Below are positions 48,601 through 60,800 of a stretch of 64,000 nucleotides of DNA, piece by piece. This DNA is from Archilochus colubris (taxonomy: Eukaryota > Chordata > Aves > Apodiformes > Trochilidae): positions 141,125,052 to 141,189,051 of the forward strand of contig CM041083.1 in assembly GCA_023079485.1 (NCBI GenBank), written 5' to 3'. The notes beneath the pieces were generated by a model. It did no database searches. It saw only the letters and a list, made by a program, of their open reading frames with translations, and was not told the DNA's origin. Position numbers and translations under genes: made by a program. Position 1 is the first letter of the stretch; every line of letters starts with the position of its first letter.

Positions 48601-51600
48601 TTTTCTAAAGATCAGAATATAAAGCTCGTAAGTGAAAGAGCTATAGGATTACGTACAAGGTTATGACCATACTCTGAGAAAGCTCCCAGAAGTTATTGTT
48701 TTTAAAATACTATTAATTTTTGGATCAAAAACACTTGATGCACCAATTCCTTGATATCTCCATACAAAACAGTTCTGAAAAAATAGTAAGAGGATGTTTC
48801 CATTTAGAAGGAACTGCAAAGTCAACACTCACAGTTAATCATAGCTACAGCAAGGGGCTTTACAGAGGCTGAGAAGTCCCTAGCTGCATTTTGTGAACAG
48901 TCAGTATTTGCAGGCTGCTGCTGAACTTCAAGAGACATTGAAGTGGTGTGCAGGCAGTCAGCAGCAAAGATTTTCCACTAAAAGTCTATCTACAAACCCC
49001 TACTTGGGATTTTTAAGAGGTTCACCAAACCGAGCAAGCCACTAGAGGATGCTGTGGTGCTGTTATTATCCAGGTGTATGACAGCAATGACTTCTTCAGA
49101 CGGCAAACTTCAAAAACCAGCAAACTTTCCTTAATGAAAAGGGAGGGGGGCCAGGCTGGGAACAGAGCAAAAGAAATATTGCTGAGTGAAGCATAAAGAG
49201 CAGTGGCTAATGGCTAATGGCATGGCAGTGATGACGATATGGGGCACAAAAGAAAACCCAGGTAAGGAGACAGCAAAACTGATGGGTAGAATGAAGATAC
49301 TGTAGCAATTCTCTCTTCTATTCTGCCAATTTTCCTCCCCAAAAGTATCGAAAACCTTCACACTTACTACATAATTCAGAAGGGCAACAGACTGTGTAAG
49401 ACACTTTCAAAGAAAGAAGGTACTCATCAACATGAAATCAGTATCATGCACATGTTACTAGAACTACACTCTGTGACATTCCCAAACCAGAACTCATGTA
49501 CTACATGAAGATGAATTCTGGGTGTTATGCTCCCATTCTACCTCAGTTTCACAAGACTGTTAAACCACACAGGAAGTGTCATAATTTCTTTATATGAAGT
49601 ACTAACTTTCTTCTATTCAACAGCAGAAATAGAAGGCCTTGTACTCAAGGGCTCCTGCAAATTCGCTTTTTTTCCCATGAGGATCAATGACACTGGAAAG
49701 ACACTTAATATTGAGTTTGTAACCCATGGACCAGCCAAGCAAATGGCTGGTTTAATCTCTAATTGATTTTAGAAGCACATTAATTTAATAATTTTGAACT
49801 TCTTTTTATCTAATAATTTTGAATTGTTAAATTAATTCATTAGTTTAATATGCAAAATCAAATTTGCATCAAGTTCACATTAGTTACACTGATAAACCAA
49901 ACCCAAATATTTAAGATGTGATAATCAGAAAATTAGTTTTAAATGCAAATCATTATTTCAGTAACTAGCATATTAGGCAATTCTGTAATCTGTTACTTAT
50001 TGGGCCCCTTCCTAATTTTATTTTTTTTTAAGTAGAACAGTCTCACAATATAACCATTTCTATTAATTCATTTTATTTGTAAGTATTCAAACAACTACCA
50101 TACCACAGTACCAAATAATCTCATAAGCTTCAAGCTATGAGAATACCAAATAAAAACATACAGTGAAAAATAATACACAAAGCTATATGCAACTCAAAAA
50201 GCTACAATCTAATGTACCATTACAAAGGGTCAGGTTAGTGCTACACGGCCATGCTTTTCTTTGACTGAAATGACACAAGTCACTGAAGAACTGGAGAACA
50301 TTTAGGAAAACCACTACATTTAATACAATCTGGGAAAAATCAGAGAACAGTAATGACTGAACAATAAAAATGTCCTCAGGAACCACAATACTGATGAAGA
50401 TTACTGCAGTTACAGTTCCACCACCTTTCCACACCAGTATCTTATTAGAAGTTCAGCTCTAGCAGTTAAGATGGCTGGTAAATACTAAGCTCATTCATAA
50501 GAGTATGTCTAGGAAAGACTCCAAGAAAACTAGCTGGAAAGAATACCACCAAATCCCAGAGCAAATACCACCCCAGCTGCTATTATTCAAAATGAAAACT
50601 CATTTCTAGTGAAAATTCTGTTATTCCAGCCTCAGTATGGTCTTCACACTTCTGGATACACTATTCAAGTCTAAGGTTAAAAAAATTTATCACCAATTTT
50701 GAGTCTACTCAGTCACAGATACCAGCTCTTGGTGAGAGAAAACTGAAAAGCAAAACTCCCATCCCATACAGTATTCTGGGGTCTGTTAAAAAAAAAAAGG
50801 AACACTAGCCAAAATAAAATAAAATATAATACAATAAAATAAAATCTCTCCACATGTATTTTGAAGAAATCCCAGATATTTTTCAAGCCAAGTTATTTTG
50901 AAGAGATCAATACCTATCTAGCATACTGCCGTGGCCAAAAGAAAGACAGAAAATTGAGAAAAATGTGACCCTGGCTCCCATTAGGTATATCATAGTCACA
51001 GATCAACAATAAACAAAACCAACAAAAAACACTCGCCAGCAAGAAGTATGTGTTTCTCCCCAGTGGAAAAGTAACCTTCTGTCAAGGTTAGGGTTTAGAC
51101 AAAAATAAAATTCTGCTTTCTGATGGGAAAATACATGTAGTTTTCAGGTCTTATCAAGCTACTTGTAACAAGGTAATCTGATTTTTTTTTCACCTGATAA
51201 TGGTTTTTGGGGGGTTTTATCCCACATTTTCTTTTTATCTTCTCATGAGTCTCAATTTCAAGATGGGTTACTTCTTTTTGATGATAACACCAGGGCTGTT
51301 TTAAATAATATGCTTTTACTATTTGACTCTGAAAGCTTATGAAGTGTGTGCAACTTCACAGTTTACCATTGCTTTCCTCTTCAAAGAGACACACTGGCTT
51401 TGTATATTTCTCCATGGCTGTATAAAGAAACTCCTAGTATCCTAAATGGTCAACAGATAGAGATACATCCTTTATACTAAACTGTCAACACGCACAGAAA
51501 CACCCTTCATCCTCTTCATGTTACAGCAGAGTCAACAATGACTTTAAAAGACAGCTTTTGACACATAACATAGCATCCAAACTGCAATAAATTATTATTT

Positions 51601-54600
51601 CCTTTCCACAGATCAGAGAAAGAAGGTTAAACATCATTGGACAAATTAGTAAATCTGCTAATTTTAATTGTGGAAGCCATGCTGCAGTGGAAATCCCAAG
51701 TGGAAATCCCTAGGCTTTGTCCCATCACATCATTCAGACCTCCTAAAGAAATCAACTGATGGGCTAAACATATCAAAAATGCAACTGAGAGTAGTTTTGG
51801 CATGCTATGAGATCACCAGCAGTCATAATGACTGGGAACTCTGTTGTTTTGTTTACGAGTAAAAGCTGAAAAGCACAAGTGCCCTAGCTTGTAAGTCAGT
51901 AAATTGGGAAATACCCTTTTTTTGGAACTAAAGTTAATCTGAGGACAAATTTGCTAAAAACGCAGATGTCACTAATCTAAAAAACACCTTCATGAGAATA
52001 TCATAGAATAGTTTCAGTATCTTACTTTAAAAGCCAGTGTTTGTGGTCTCTGAAGTTATGAACTAGAAGCTTAATACCTTTACAGCAAAAGTATCATTTC
52101 AACACTTGCAACTCAACTTCTTAATAAAAATTAGCATAAAATTATTCAATAAACCTTTAAAGTAAACTAAAGATTCAAAGTGAATTTAGACTGAAGGACT
52201 GGGAATGTATAAAAGCATGACCAGGGAAGTTTGACTAAAATGAGACTGAATAAGTACACGTGCTATGTCTATCAGGCTTAACCGGAGAGGAAGATCCCCC
52301 CAGCACCCTGAGATAAGTAAATATGGGGAACAGAAGGGTGCAATACCTCTATCTTGCTTCTGGGTAGAGAGCCCATTTTAAGTATACTCCCTAAAAAAGA
52401 GCTGCAACAAGAGCAAAAGGGGTAGAGATAAATGGAAACAGTGCTATTTGCCAAAAGTTATTTCTCAGAATAGAAATTTTCAGTTGCTAACAGGAGATTA
52501 AGCCCACTAGACTGAGGCACAGGACTGGGCTTGACAACAAAACCTAAAAGCGAGCTTATTAATGGACAAGGAGATCTGATCTCCTGGCGAGGGAAGAACA
52601 ATAGGGAAGCAATAGGAAAGGTGAATACAATCTATTCTAAACGATGACTGAAAGAGTAAATAAACTAGGATTCAGAAGTTCAAAATACATCTGGCAAGAA
52701 GCAGTGAAGACAGAACCAAAAATTTCAACCAGGAAGGAAAAGTACTCCCAGAGCTTGCCAAAGGCATCAGAAGATTGCATCTGCTGTCTGTCTAAAGGTA
52801 TTCACAAAGCCTGCAAAATTCTCAGACATTATTTTACTGAAGGTGTCAGTAGCCTTCTTCTGAAATGGATCATACCAGATCCTCAAATCACAGCATCATC
52901 TTAAAGACTGTCAACCACTCAGAAATGAGCTATTTATTCCATAGAAATGACCTTTCCAAAAGTTATAATCAAATTACTAGCACCTTAACTAGCAAGGCAT
53001 AATCAAAGCACTAGATACTAAAGATTTGGATCACACACAACTGTGAAAATAAAACCGACATACAGTATCATAGCTCAGTTCAGTACTGTTAATCTTTGGT
53101 CTGAATATGGGCTCCACTGATACTTCACTCAAGTTGGACACTGAGTATACACAGAATGAAGAGTATGTCAAGGCCACCAGCTTTCTTGGCTGCTCTCTCT
53201 AAACAGAGCAACAACTCTAGAATTCAGCAAAAAAATAAGTGAAGAATAGATCTTAAAGATGAGTCAAATAGTAATCCAGTTAAGGCACCACTCAGATCAA
53301 AAATAACACAGGTTAAATAAAACCATCCAACTGTGCTGTTTTTTACATTATTATTTCAATTGCTAAGTGATATAATCCTTGCAAAATTGCAGGGCATTAA
53401 CAAGAGCAGCAACTTGCACAACTTTCTGATGCTGTTCTAGATTTTACCTTAATAAACTGTTTGTCCGGCCAAATCTAATTTTTACAGCAGTTTATTCAAC
53501 AGCACCTGAACCACAGGTGAAAGCAACAAGTAATGATAAACAGGATTCATTCTGAAACCATCAGCTTCACCAACCTCTCTATCAGTGTCTTTTAAGGCTA
53601 CAGAAGCCCACAACTTAATTTTCAAGCAAGTCTGTATAAGCATTAATACAATATTGGGATGCTTAGGCAAATGTAACACAACACAAGTAGCCAGCAGCAT
53701 TTTGGGCGAGATGCACTACTGTCCACTTTTGAAATTATCTCCTACCTGTCTGAGACCAACTTCGACACAATGTTTAATAAAGATGGGCCCATTTTCCCTC
53801 TCACTTGTAATTTGCTACAATAAATCTCCACTAAATGATATCCAAACAAGTAAATATAAACACTGAAATAGGTGACCCCTAATATAACTCTACTTTTAAA
53901 ACCTCCATTTTTGTTTAGAGTCTTGTCAGCAGTGTATTTACTCAGTAATACTGCAAATATGTACTTATATAGAGCCACTACTATTAACTGACACCTACAG
54001 TGAATAAAGTTAAATATGCACATTCTACAAGAAAATGCTTTATTTACACAAAATGTCGAGGTAATGGGCAACTTCTAAGTTGCCATTTTCTGCCAACATG
54101 GTGGGGAAAAGGGAAATTCTTATTGTGTATTCTGAATGTATAAAGAATAGGTTAAAGATGGTTTTCCTTCTGCCTTCTAATAGAAGGCATATTTTAAAAA
54201 AATAACATTTGACTGTGATGCCTTTGTAAAAGACCTGGCTGCATAGTATTATTTGATCTTCAGTTTGCAAACTTCTGACCAGGCTGGAACTCAACAAACG
54301 TAAATAAAAATAGATCAAGCTACCAAGAAGTGCTGAACTAAAATGGAATAAAAAAAAAATGCATGAACCACTTGAGACCCACTGAAGACCTAACTTCAAG
54401 CTCACCTCAATGAAATTCCCAGTATATAACCAAAAATAAACATAAAAGGAGAAACACATGCTGTATTTTATGAAAGTCCAAAAATATGTTTTGAAGAGTT
54501 TAACACTTTCTAGGCACTGAAAGTGCATCATGTAAAAAGATCAAAAATGTCTTTCCTATTTTCACTAGGCCCGTTTTTTATTCAATCCTAAATGCAACTT

Positions 54601-57600
54601 TTTCAGACCACAAAGACTTGCTGCTCGAGACTGATGAAGAAGCACCACATGAAAGCTATCAAAAACTACAATTTTTGTGGCGTTCTGGTAAAATTAATAT
54701 GCAGAAACACGGATCTACTTCTCTCTCCAAACTGAGCAGACTTACTGACCTACCCAGTCAAGTTGCACTAAAAACCTAATTTATGGGGCTTTTAAGTATT
54801 CTTTGAGCAATTTACTAATACTGTGAAACTAATTCACTGAACTAAGCTACACACATGAATATATTCTGAATTTTTAATTAAAATAAGCCATAAATGTTAA
54901 TCCCTACATTCTGGGATGTCTTAAAGAGTTATTTTAGATCAGGTGCTGAACTTTGTGCAGGCAGAATTTCTTTCACCATGGCCTCAAATTTACACATGTA
55001 CAGGGCTTCCTTTGCAAAGCTAGATCCACAGGCAAAACTGCACCATGTTAGTTTTACACAAACCAGGGATCAAGAGAAGAAATCCTCATAAACTAATTCA
55101 AGCAAAAGATAACAAAAAACAGTAAGATAGAACATAATTTTAAAATAATAAGTTAAAAATATAATTTTAGAATGAGTGCTTCCAAAGCCAGTGCTGCTAT
55201 CAGCAACCTATGAAACAGAAAATTGCATGAGCTTTCCAGATAAATAGGTCTTAAGAAAGATATTTTAGTCTGTGAGAAATTCTGAAGGTTAACAGTGGTG
55301 TGGCCATTTTAAAAGTTTGTGAAATACCAGATTAGTTTTCATCTGCATGCTCTTCATGAACCATTACCAGGGTTATTTTAATGTCTGGAAAAATTTCATG
55401 CAATAATAGCAAATAACTGAAACGATCATAAGCAACTACTACTATATAGATTATTTGATTTATGTAATGCATCTTTTTTGATAGAAATAATTTTCCAGAT
55501 CAGAAGGAACCTCACTTGTTCCTGGTGTCCATCATCCCCTTCCTCTCTCCTAAATATTCACAGTAACAGCACACGCTGCACTATCCTTTTAGTAGACCAA
55601 ATTCCTGCAAGCAACTCCTACTTCTTCTCTTCTGTTTATCAGTGGATCTTACAGGAAAGAGCCACAATCTTCTTTACAGCTGCTTGAGAGGCCTCAGCAG
55701 CAGAACTAACGGAGAGGTGAAGCAGGGTCTGATCTTCAACTACCGTACAGAAGCTGGTACTACAGTGGTGGAAGGTGTTAACCATTGATATTAAAAAAGT
55801 ATTTATGTTCTTAATTTACAGGTAACTCTCAATATATACTGGCCTGGAAGTAGTCCTCAATCTTAAACTGTGACTTAGAAGACAAAAAATTAGGTTACCA
55901 AATTTACTTCTTGCTACCACAACTCCTGCTCCTTCTTTTGATGCTGCATCCTGCTTGGTTTTCAGCATGCTGAGGATGGGCATGTCAAAATTCCACTTAG
56001 GGAACCATACTGCCCACCAAACTATTAATGCCATGAATAAAACGAGCAGCAGAAGGAAGCTAAGTACCTTGGTGGGCCAGTTTTGATCCTCCAGCTCTTA
56101 CCTGGAAGGTGCCAGATTTGTAAGCAGTGGAAGTTTACAGTAGGCTCAAAATCTTAGAGAACTATTTTCATCAACTAGAAAGAGGAATACTGCCCGATTT
56201 GGAGTTTCTGGAGACTGACTGCATGTGATTACTATCTGTCCCAGACAAAGAAACTTTTCATACAGTGCAAATGTACATGTCAAACTGTACCCAATTCTAC
56301 TGACCTCAATTAACTTGTCATTCAGCCACTGACATGATCCCACCCCCAAGTTACAAAAATCCTTGAGATACTGCAATGGGATGTTCTCTCATCCATGCAT
56401 GTTTGCCTTTCATTGTTTCTTTAAATTACATCAAAAGTCTTTCTAGTAATCAAGATCTGCTGAATCAAATCTGACATTCTGTGGCAAATCTGCCTGTTGC
56501 TGTTAGAATTGCTTCTCAGAGCCACACAATGTTCACTTACATAAAACCAAAAACAGCTATGCTCATTACTGTTACCAGAACACACTGGAAAACGAGTTTG
56601 CTTCTTTTTTTCCCCTTTACATTTATTGCACTCCAGATCCCCTACCTTTTACATAATTTTTCAAGCTAAAAATTGATATACTCACAGATACTTTAACCAT
56701 CACAAGCTATTCCTCATTTTCCATTACTATTTTTCAACTTAGCCAGCTATAACATCACTTATCATTATGCTCTTCAACTCCACCTGCAGGCTCTTAATTA
56801 AGGTTCTTCATACAAATACATGTTTTTTCCCCTTCATAGCTTTCTGACCACTGCAGAGAAAATGAAAGTGTTCTGCCAAAGAAGTCAGTTCTTTGCTGCT
56901 TATTTTCTCTTTATTACACACTTTGAAAAGCATTAGAGGAATAAATTTTAAAGTAATATTTAACAGAATTTAGACTTGTGTGAAATAGCTCATAACCATT
57001 TTCTTGTCAGCTTACTTGATCTGCACTTTTGTATTTAATCCTTTATAAAAACATTTGATTGGGTTTGACAGTATCATACTCCCCATACATTCATTTACCC
57101 AGTTAACTCTCAGTCTGAAAACTTTTACAAGTATTTTACTTTTAAACCAGGTCTTCTCAAATCATAGCTATTATAAAGAGGTATAAGAAGAGTTGGAAGT
57201 GAGCAAGTAAAGTACTCTCCTGCAGCAGGTGGGAGGAAGGGTTAAGTAGGAGCATGTTGTCTTGTAGAGCTCTGGTTCCACACCTTCCTCTTCTGCAGTG
57301 CTGTTACCAGAACAAGCAATGGCCCCAGCAGCACCAACTAGAAGTGGGGACACACTGAGCCTGTGTTCCCAGACTGGAGCATGCTTGGCCACGTAAATGC
57401 CCACTGCAGCCCAGACAAGAAGAAGCACAGTCCTTACTACAGTTTAGCCATCTCAGCTTTGCTAAGGAAAAAGGAAGGAAGAGGTGGGGGCATTCATCAA
57501 CTATGCTGTCTCTTTCACCACTACCTCTCGCAGTGTACTTGATAGGTGACATGGCAGAACTACAGGACATTAATCACAGCAATATTTCTATGACAGACTG

Positions 57601-59437
57601 TTTAGATTTACAGCAGAGCAGGTCTTCATAGTTTCAGTGACCAGTAATTTAGTGATACTGTCTCTAACATGATTAATTCTATCATTTTGGTAGGAAAAGA
57701 ACCTGTATTTCAAATACAAAATATGGAAAGAATTCTCTTCCCTTCTGAAAACCCATTATACCGATTAGTATCTCCATTTTCTAGCATTAAATCAAACCTA
57801 ATAAGGCCCATAATCAGCCAAGGAAATTTAAATTTCCCAGCATTCACTACACGTTTTAGACATCATGTAATGGTGCATATGTAATAGTCTGCAAAAAGGT
57901 AAGCAGTTCACCTTTCCTCCCTGAGGCATGATTAAGTATGTGTAGAGGTTTTTAAGAACAGGTTAGACCATCCTTCAATTAAGATTTCATACCCTGTTCC
58001 GGTGTTCAAGCACACCTAAAATTTTACCTAAAACCTGACCTAGATTTTTATTTTTCCAAATTCATCTTACCGATTCTTGTACTTATAATACTGAAAGTAA
58101 ATTTCTCTTCCTAGCTGCACCAGCTTCTGCCATTTCTTAAGTTTATTATCAAGTATGCTATTCTTCCCTTAACTGCTCTCACTTCTTGAGGTGAATCTTT
58201 CAAAAATGAGACTTGTTCTTTAACGTCTTATTATAATTCTTCTCCCATAGCTCTTCTAGGATATTAATCTGTATTTACAGGTGCTAGTAGTTCTTCACTC
58301 AGTTAATCTCCCTCCCAAACGCCAATACTGAACTGTACTTTAGTACCTCAGTTACTTTCAATCGTTTCAATTTCATATCCTAGTCTAACATTCCTCTTCG
58401 ATTTTCTTCCCGCCTATGTGGCCTTTCATTCCCTGAACTCTGCTATCTCTCACGTACTTGGCCACCCTTATCTCTTCCAGGCAAGCTTTGAGTGACTACG
58501 TATTTGTGGTTGCTGCTCTGTGCATTAGGATGTTTTTCAGTTGCTTCTAAACTACTGAAATTTGCTGTAGGATTAATTGTCAATCACTATTTCATGGTAA
58601 TTCTCACTATTTGAAGGCTACAACAGCTTGTAAATTCACCTTTAAGAATTTGAATTGCGCAGTTTTTCTTTAGCTTGTATATTGTTGGGGTTTAGGGGGG
58701 TTTTTTTGCAGGTGAGATACATTCTCATTTGAATAGCTTGTCTTACTTTCAATAAGGAATTACGAAAGCCCAATTATATTAGATATTAACAGTGAGTTAT
58801 GGCTTAAATATACAATTTTTATACTACAATGGGTGTAGTGCAAACATGGTTCAAGAGGAAGGCCACAGCATCAAAATCACTAACTTTAGCATAATTGGCA
58901 ATAGAATTCTTCCATGGAAGTCCCCAAAACCTGCTTTTACAGACACTAACCAGCACCTTTTGGTAGACAGAGACAAAACAATGAACACATATGGAGGCGG
59001 AACCATCTTCACTCCCTTGAATATTTGATGCCTCCTTGAACAGAAGAAAGGCAATGCTAGTTGACAACAGCAGGCAATGACAACCCCATCATAACAGTAT
59101 TTGTTGGGCTTTTTTAATTGCAACTGTGAACCAAGTTGTTTCCCTGTTCAGTGTGAATACACATAATGGCAATGGCTCAAGTGTCTCTATAAGCCTAATG
59201 AATTCTTAAGATTTAAACTACTCTGAAAAAAATGGCTGCAGATCTGAAGCTCTTTTATGCTGGAATATCTACAAGAAAACACAGCTTATGCTTGATGATC
59301 AACAAGAATAAATGAGGTTTCATATATTAATACCACCTATTAAAATGCATGACCTGGTTTGCTTTACAAAACAAAAAACATTCAATGAGCTTCGCTTCCA
59401 CATATTGTGCTACAAATATACTTACATCTTTTGCCAT
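24705..59437 (-). CDS. TFDP1: TFDP1, E2F dimerisation partner DP-1 (11 coding exons)
   Basis: In transcript order the exons are 59437-59426, 48132-48066, 37596-37490, 32833-32712, 31366-31201, 31002-30859, 28248-28180, 27379-27228, 26482-26316, 25727-25646 and 24852-24705: 1236 nt, 411 residues (human 410). DP-1 pairs with E2F proteins in the nucleus to bind cell-cycle promoters. Visible domains are a flexible N-terminus ([20 protein letters not shown]); a basic nuclear-localisation-like stretch (104-114, [11 protein letters not shown]); a winged-helix DNA-binding domain (about 113-197) with the RRVYD motif in [18 protein letters not shown]; a leucine-rich coiled-coil dimerisation region (about 207-262); a marked-box-like domain (about 262-335, including [16 protein letters not shown]); and an acidic C-terminus with eight Asp in a row. 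All frames are open and splice sites canonical. A tandem acceptor allows a 412-residue form. TFDP2 is excluded by closer recalled agreement with TFDP1 at both termini and by the ATP4B neighbour. Confidence 0.97.
25646..25727 (-). CDS. TFDP1: TFDP1 coding exon, Ser/Gly-rich linker
   Basis: 82 nt, residues 336-363: [20 protein letters not shown] then NGTRFSA. The middle differs from the human linker, while both ends are conserved. Acceptor TTACAG, donor GTGAGG. Confidence 0.93.
26316..26482 (-). CDS. TFDP1: TFDP1 coding exon, marked-box domain
   Basis: 167 nt, residues 280-336: [20 protein letters not shown], then [20 protein letters not shown], then [15 protein letters not shown]. Nearly as in human. 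Acceptor TTTCCAG, donor GTTAGT. Confidence 0.97.
27228..27379 (-). CDS. TFDP1: TFDP1 coding exon, dimerisation region and marked box
   Basis: 152 nt, residues 230-280: [20 protein letters not shown], then [20 protein letters not shown], then [10 protein letters not shown]. This finishes the coiled coil and starts the beta-rich heterodimer domain. Donor GTGAGT. Confidence 0.96.
28180..28248 (-). CDS. TFDP1: TFDP1 coding exon, coiled-coil part
   Basis: 69 nt, 23 residues (207-229): [20 protein letters not shown] then ILQ. Heptad-spaced hydrophobic and Gln residues form the E2F dimerisation coiled coil. Acceptor TTAAG, donor GTACAG. Confidence 0.94.
28430..29545 (+). mobile_element. Possible ancient CR1-like relic in TFDP1 intron
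   Basis: The part from about 29040 resembles an amniote CR1 3' region in order: 'aagaaactgataacagaaca', 'agtgtataaaccca', 'ggatggagaaagtcaataag', 'gaaactcactgcc'. The first 600 bp are less certain. No frame survives. Confidence 0.45.
30859..31005 (-). CDS. TFDP1: TFDP1 coding exon with RRVYD motif and NAGNAG acceptor
   Basis: Encodes [20 protein letters not shown] and on to SAQECQNLE, the DNA-recognition half of the winged helix. The acceptor reads CACAGCAG: splicing at the second AG (exon from 31002) gives the human-like ...NES-AYDQ, and splicing at the first (exon from 31005) inserts one Gln. Donor GTATAT at 30858 is a weak match to consensus. Confidence 0.97.
31201..31366 (-). CDS. TFDP1: TFDP1 coding exon, start of DNA-binding domain
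   Basis: 166 nt encoding residues 103-158: the basic stretch [11 protein letters not shown], then [20 protein letters not shown], then [12 protein letters not shown]. This is the first half of the winged helix. Donor GTAAGT at 31200. Confidence 0.97.
32712..32833 (-). CDS. TFDP1: TFDP1 coding exon, residues 63-103
   Basis: 122 nt encoding the Ser/Thr/Pro-rich linker [20 protein letters not shown] onward to DSSPWSA. It contains several S/T-P sites. Acceptor TTCTAG, donor GTGAGC. This is the least conserved stretch compared with human. Confidence 0.95.
33722..34264 (+). mobile_element. CR1 LINE copy in TFDP1 intron, antisense to the gene
   Basis: From 'cccctgtactcagccctggt' to the attctatgattctatg tail. 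A 169-residue open frame covers the ORF2 C-terminal tail without a stop. It lies in the intron between the exons at 37490 and 32833, about 0.9 kb from the latter. Confidence 0.93.
36770..36795. repeat. 11-bp perfect inverted repeat
   Basis: GTAAAACACTC, loop CTTA, GAGTGTTTTAC, in a TFDP1 intron. Could be chance. Confidence 0.7.
37490..37596 (-). CDS. TFDP1: TFDP1 coding exon, residues 27-62
   Basis: 107 nt encoding [20 protein letters not shown] then [16 protein letters not shown]. Acceptor TTTTAG, donor GTAAGG. Matches the conserved N-terminal region of DP-1. Confidence 0.96.
39780..40480 (+). mobile_element. Very old CR1-like relic in TFDP1 intron
   Basis: Weak but ordered similarity to the CR1 3' half: 'gaaaaggatctgggggatc', 'aacaagctgaatgtgac', 'tcctgttcagttttggg', 'agaagctgagggaacctg', 'ggaacaggctgtctaggaag', 'cctggagatac'. 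Frames are broken. It has diverged much further than the other copies. Confidence 0.7.
42632..42672. repeat. A41 homopolymer tract
   Basis: Forty-one consecutive A on the + strand (T41 in the TFDP1 transcript), followed by an A-rich stretch. No SINE or retrocopy was recognised next to it. Confidence 0.95.
43025..43076 (+). repeat. 52-bp dispersed repeat, copy 1
   Basis: From 'catatatttgaccaaacctg' to 'atgctc'. Matches 44338-44389 with three mismatches. Confidence 0.85.
44338..44389 (+). repeat. 52-bp dispersed repeat, copy 2
   Basis: Second copy, 1.3 kb downstream in the same orientation. It differs by C/T, C/T and A/T. Confidence 0.85.
48066..48132 (-). CDS. TFDP1: TFDP1 coding exon, residues 5-26
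   Basis: 67 nt encoding [16 protein letters not shown] then NLSPGK, almost as in human. Acceptor TTAACAG, donor GTAAGG. It is flanked by introns of about 11.3 kb upstream and 10.5 kb downstream. Confidence 0.95.
48133..59425. other. TFDP1 first coding intron, about 11.3 kb
   Basis: No exon, clear CR1 or RNA gene recognised in this long AT-rich intron. Short frames lack homology. Confidence 0.55.
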
Positions 59438-59448
59438 GTTACCAAAGA
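59426..59448 (-). CDS. TFDP1: TFDP1 exon with start codon (MAKD)
   Basis: The coding part is 59437-59426, encoding Met-Ala-Lys-Asp, followed by donor GTAAG at 59425. The start context AACATGG is strong (A at -3, G at +4). The exon's 5' edge is drawn at 59448 after a TTTCTAG acceptor. Another possible acceptor, TTTCTAG, lies near 59511, so the 5' edge is tentative. Confidence 0.85.
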
Positions 59449-60437
59449 CTAGAAATCAGTCCTCTTAAAATCTTGATGGCAGCAGGACACAGAGACAACG
59501 ATGTTATTTTCTAGAAAGCAAGGACAGACAACAGCTATATAAATGAAAGGAGGGAAAGTTTTTACAATTGTAATTATTGAATAGCACCAAATACAATTCA
59601 GCTTTCAAAAGAAGCATTTTTAAGAGGAAAAAGTTTGCTGTCATCACCGATTTATCCTTTAAGGCCCCTAACCCCATCCCACGCTCACGTGTGGTAAATA
59701 CTCCTTGTCCGACAGGGGCGGTGAATCTCTCCACCGGCCGGAGCGCCCTTCCCCCAGCACCCACCCGGATCCCAGCAGGGCAGCAGGCAGCCCACGCTGG
59801 GCCGGTCCCTGTCCAGCTGCGCCCCTTACAACACCGCAGAGCAGGGCGCGGGCAAAAAGCGGCGGGGGAAGAGATCACTCCTTTAGCCTCCTCCTCCTCC
59901 TCCCCTCCACCCCCATTTCCAGCAGCAGGCACAAGTAGGCCCCAGGGGCCAGCTCCCCCCGAGGCCTTGCAACCCCCCTTCTCCTCCTCCTCCTCCTCCT
60001 GCTCGCAGGCGGACGGGCCGCGCCTGCACCGAGGCAGAGACTGGCAGTCGCCACCGCGCCTTGGGCACCCAACGCCCGCCCACCTCCCCCACCGCGCCCC
60101 CCGACCAGGGCCTCACCGCCCGGGCAAAGCCCTAAGCCCCGCGCCGCCTCCCCTCGGCAGCGAGGGGCCGCGCTAATCGCCTCGGAGGCGGCGGGGGCAC
60201 GAGGAAGGGGGGACTCGCCAGGCGGCACCGCCGCCGGGGGGGGGAGGTGCGGGGGGAGAGGGGGCGACGGGTCCACCCCGTCCCCAACCTCCTCAACCCC
60301 CGCCGGCGGCGACACCAGCAGCACCTTCCACCCCCCGCTGCCGTCCGTCCCTCGTTTCCCGCCTCCCTCCTCCCCCCCCCCCCACACACACGCTCCCCAT
60401 CGTCCTCCCGCTGCAGGCCGGGCCGGGATGCTCGCAC

Positions 60438-60475
60438 CTGAGCAGCCGAAGGCAGAGAGAGCCGGCTCCATCCCC
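60438..60475 (-). other. TFDP1: TFDP1 first exon, 3' end (mostly non-coding)
   Basis: A strong donor, CTGCTCAG followed by GTGCGAGC, lies at 60438/60437 on the - strand inside the CpG island, at the place expected for the untranslated first exon of this gene. The exon's 5' edge cannot be set from sequence, and only the last bases are marked. It contains an ATG at 60471 in a good context (G at -3 and +4). Confidence 0.55.
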
Positions 60476-60605
60476 CGCCGCCGCCTCCAGACAGGGACCT
60501 GGAGCGCGGAGCGGGAGCACTCCCGGCCCGCCCGCCCGTCCGCCGTCGCGCTGCTGCGGAGGCGCCCGACTGCACATGTGCGGCGGCGCGCGCGGGCCTG
60601 GCGAG

Positions 60606-60800
60606 CCCGGCGGGAGGGGGCAGGGGAGGAGGCAGCCGGAGCGCGGCGGCGGGAGGCAGGGGGGGGGCAGGGAGGGAGGGAGGGAGGGCCGGGAGACCAA
60701 CGGCCCCAACGGCAGCGCGGGCGGGGTGGGGGAAGGAAGGGAGGGAGGGGGTCCGGTAGGGACCGCCCCCCATCCCCGCTCTACGGGGCTGGGGGGGGGG
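60606..60800 (+). other. G-quadruplex-prone segment in the CpG island
   Basis: Repeated runs of at least three G separated by single bases, clearest at 60659-60690 (GGGAGGGAGGGAGGG within it) and near 60740 and 60790. Further long G runs lie at 60966-61010. All are just upstream of the inferred first exon of TFDP1, on the template strand. Confidence 0.7.

Noticed and set aside
58684..58710. Telomere-like run (ggggtttagggggg)
   Set aside because: It is a single irregular stretch, not an array of TTAGGG.
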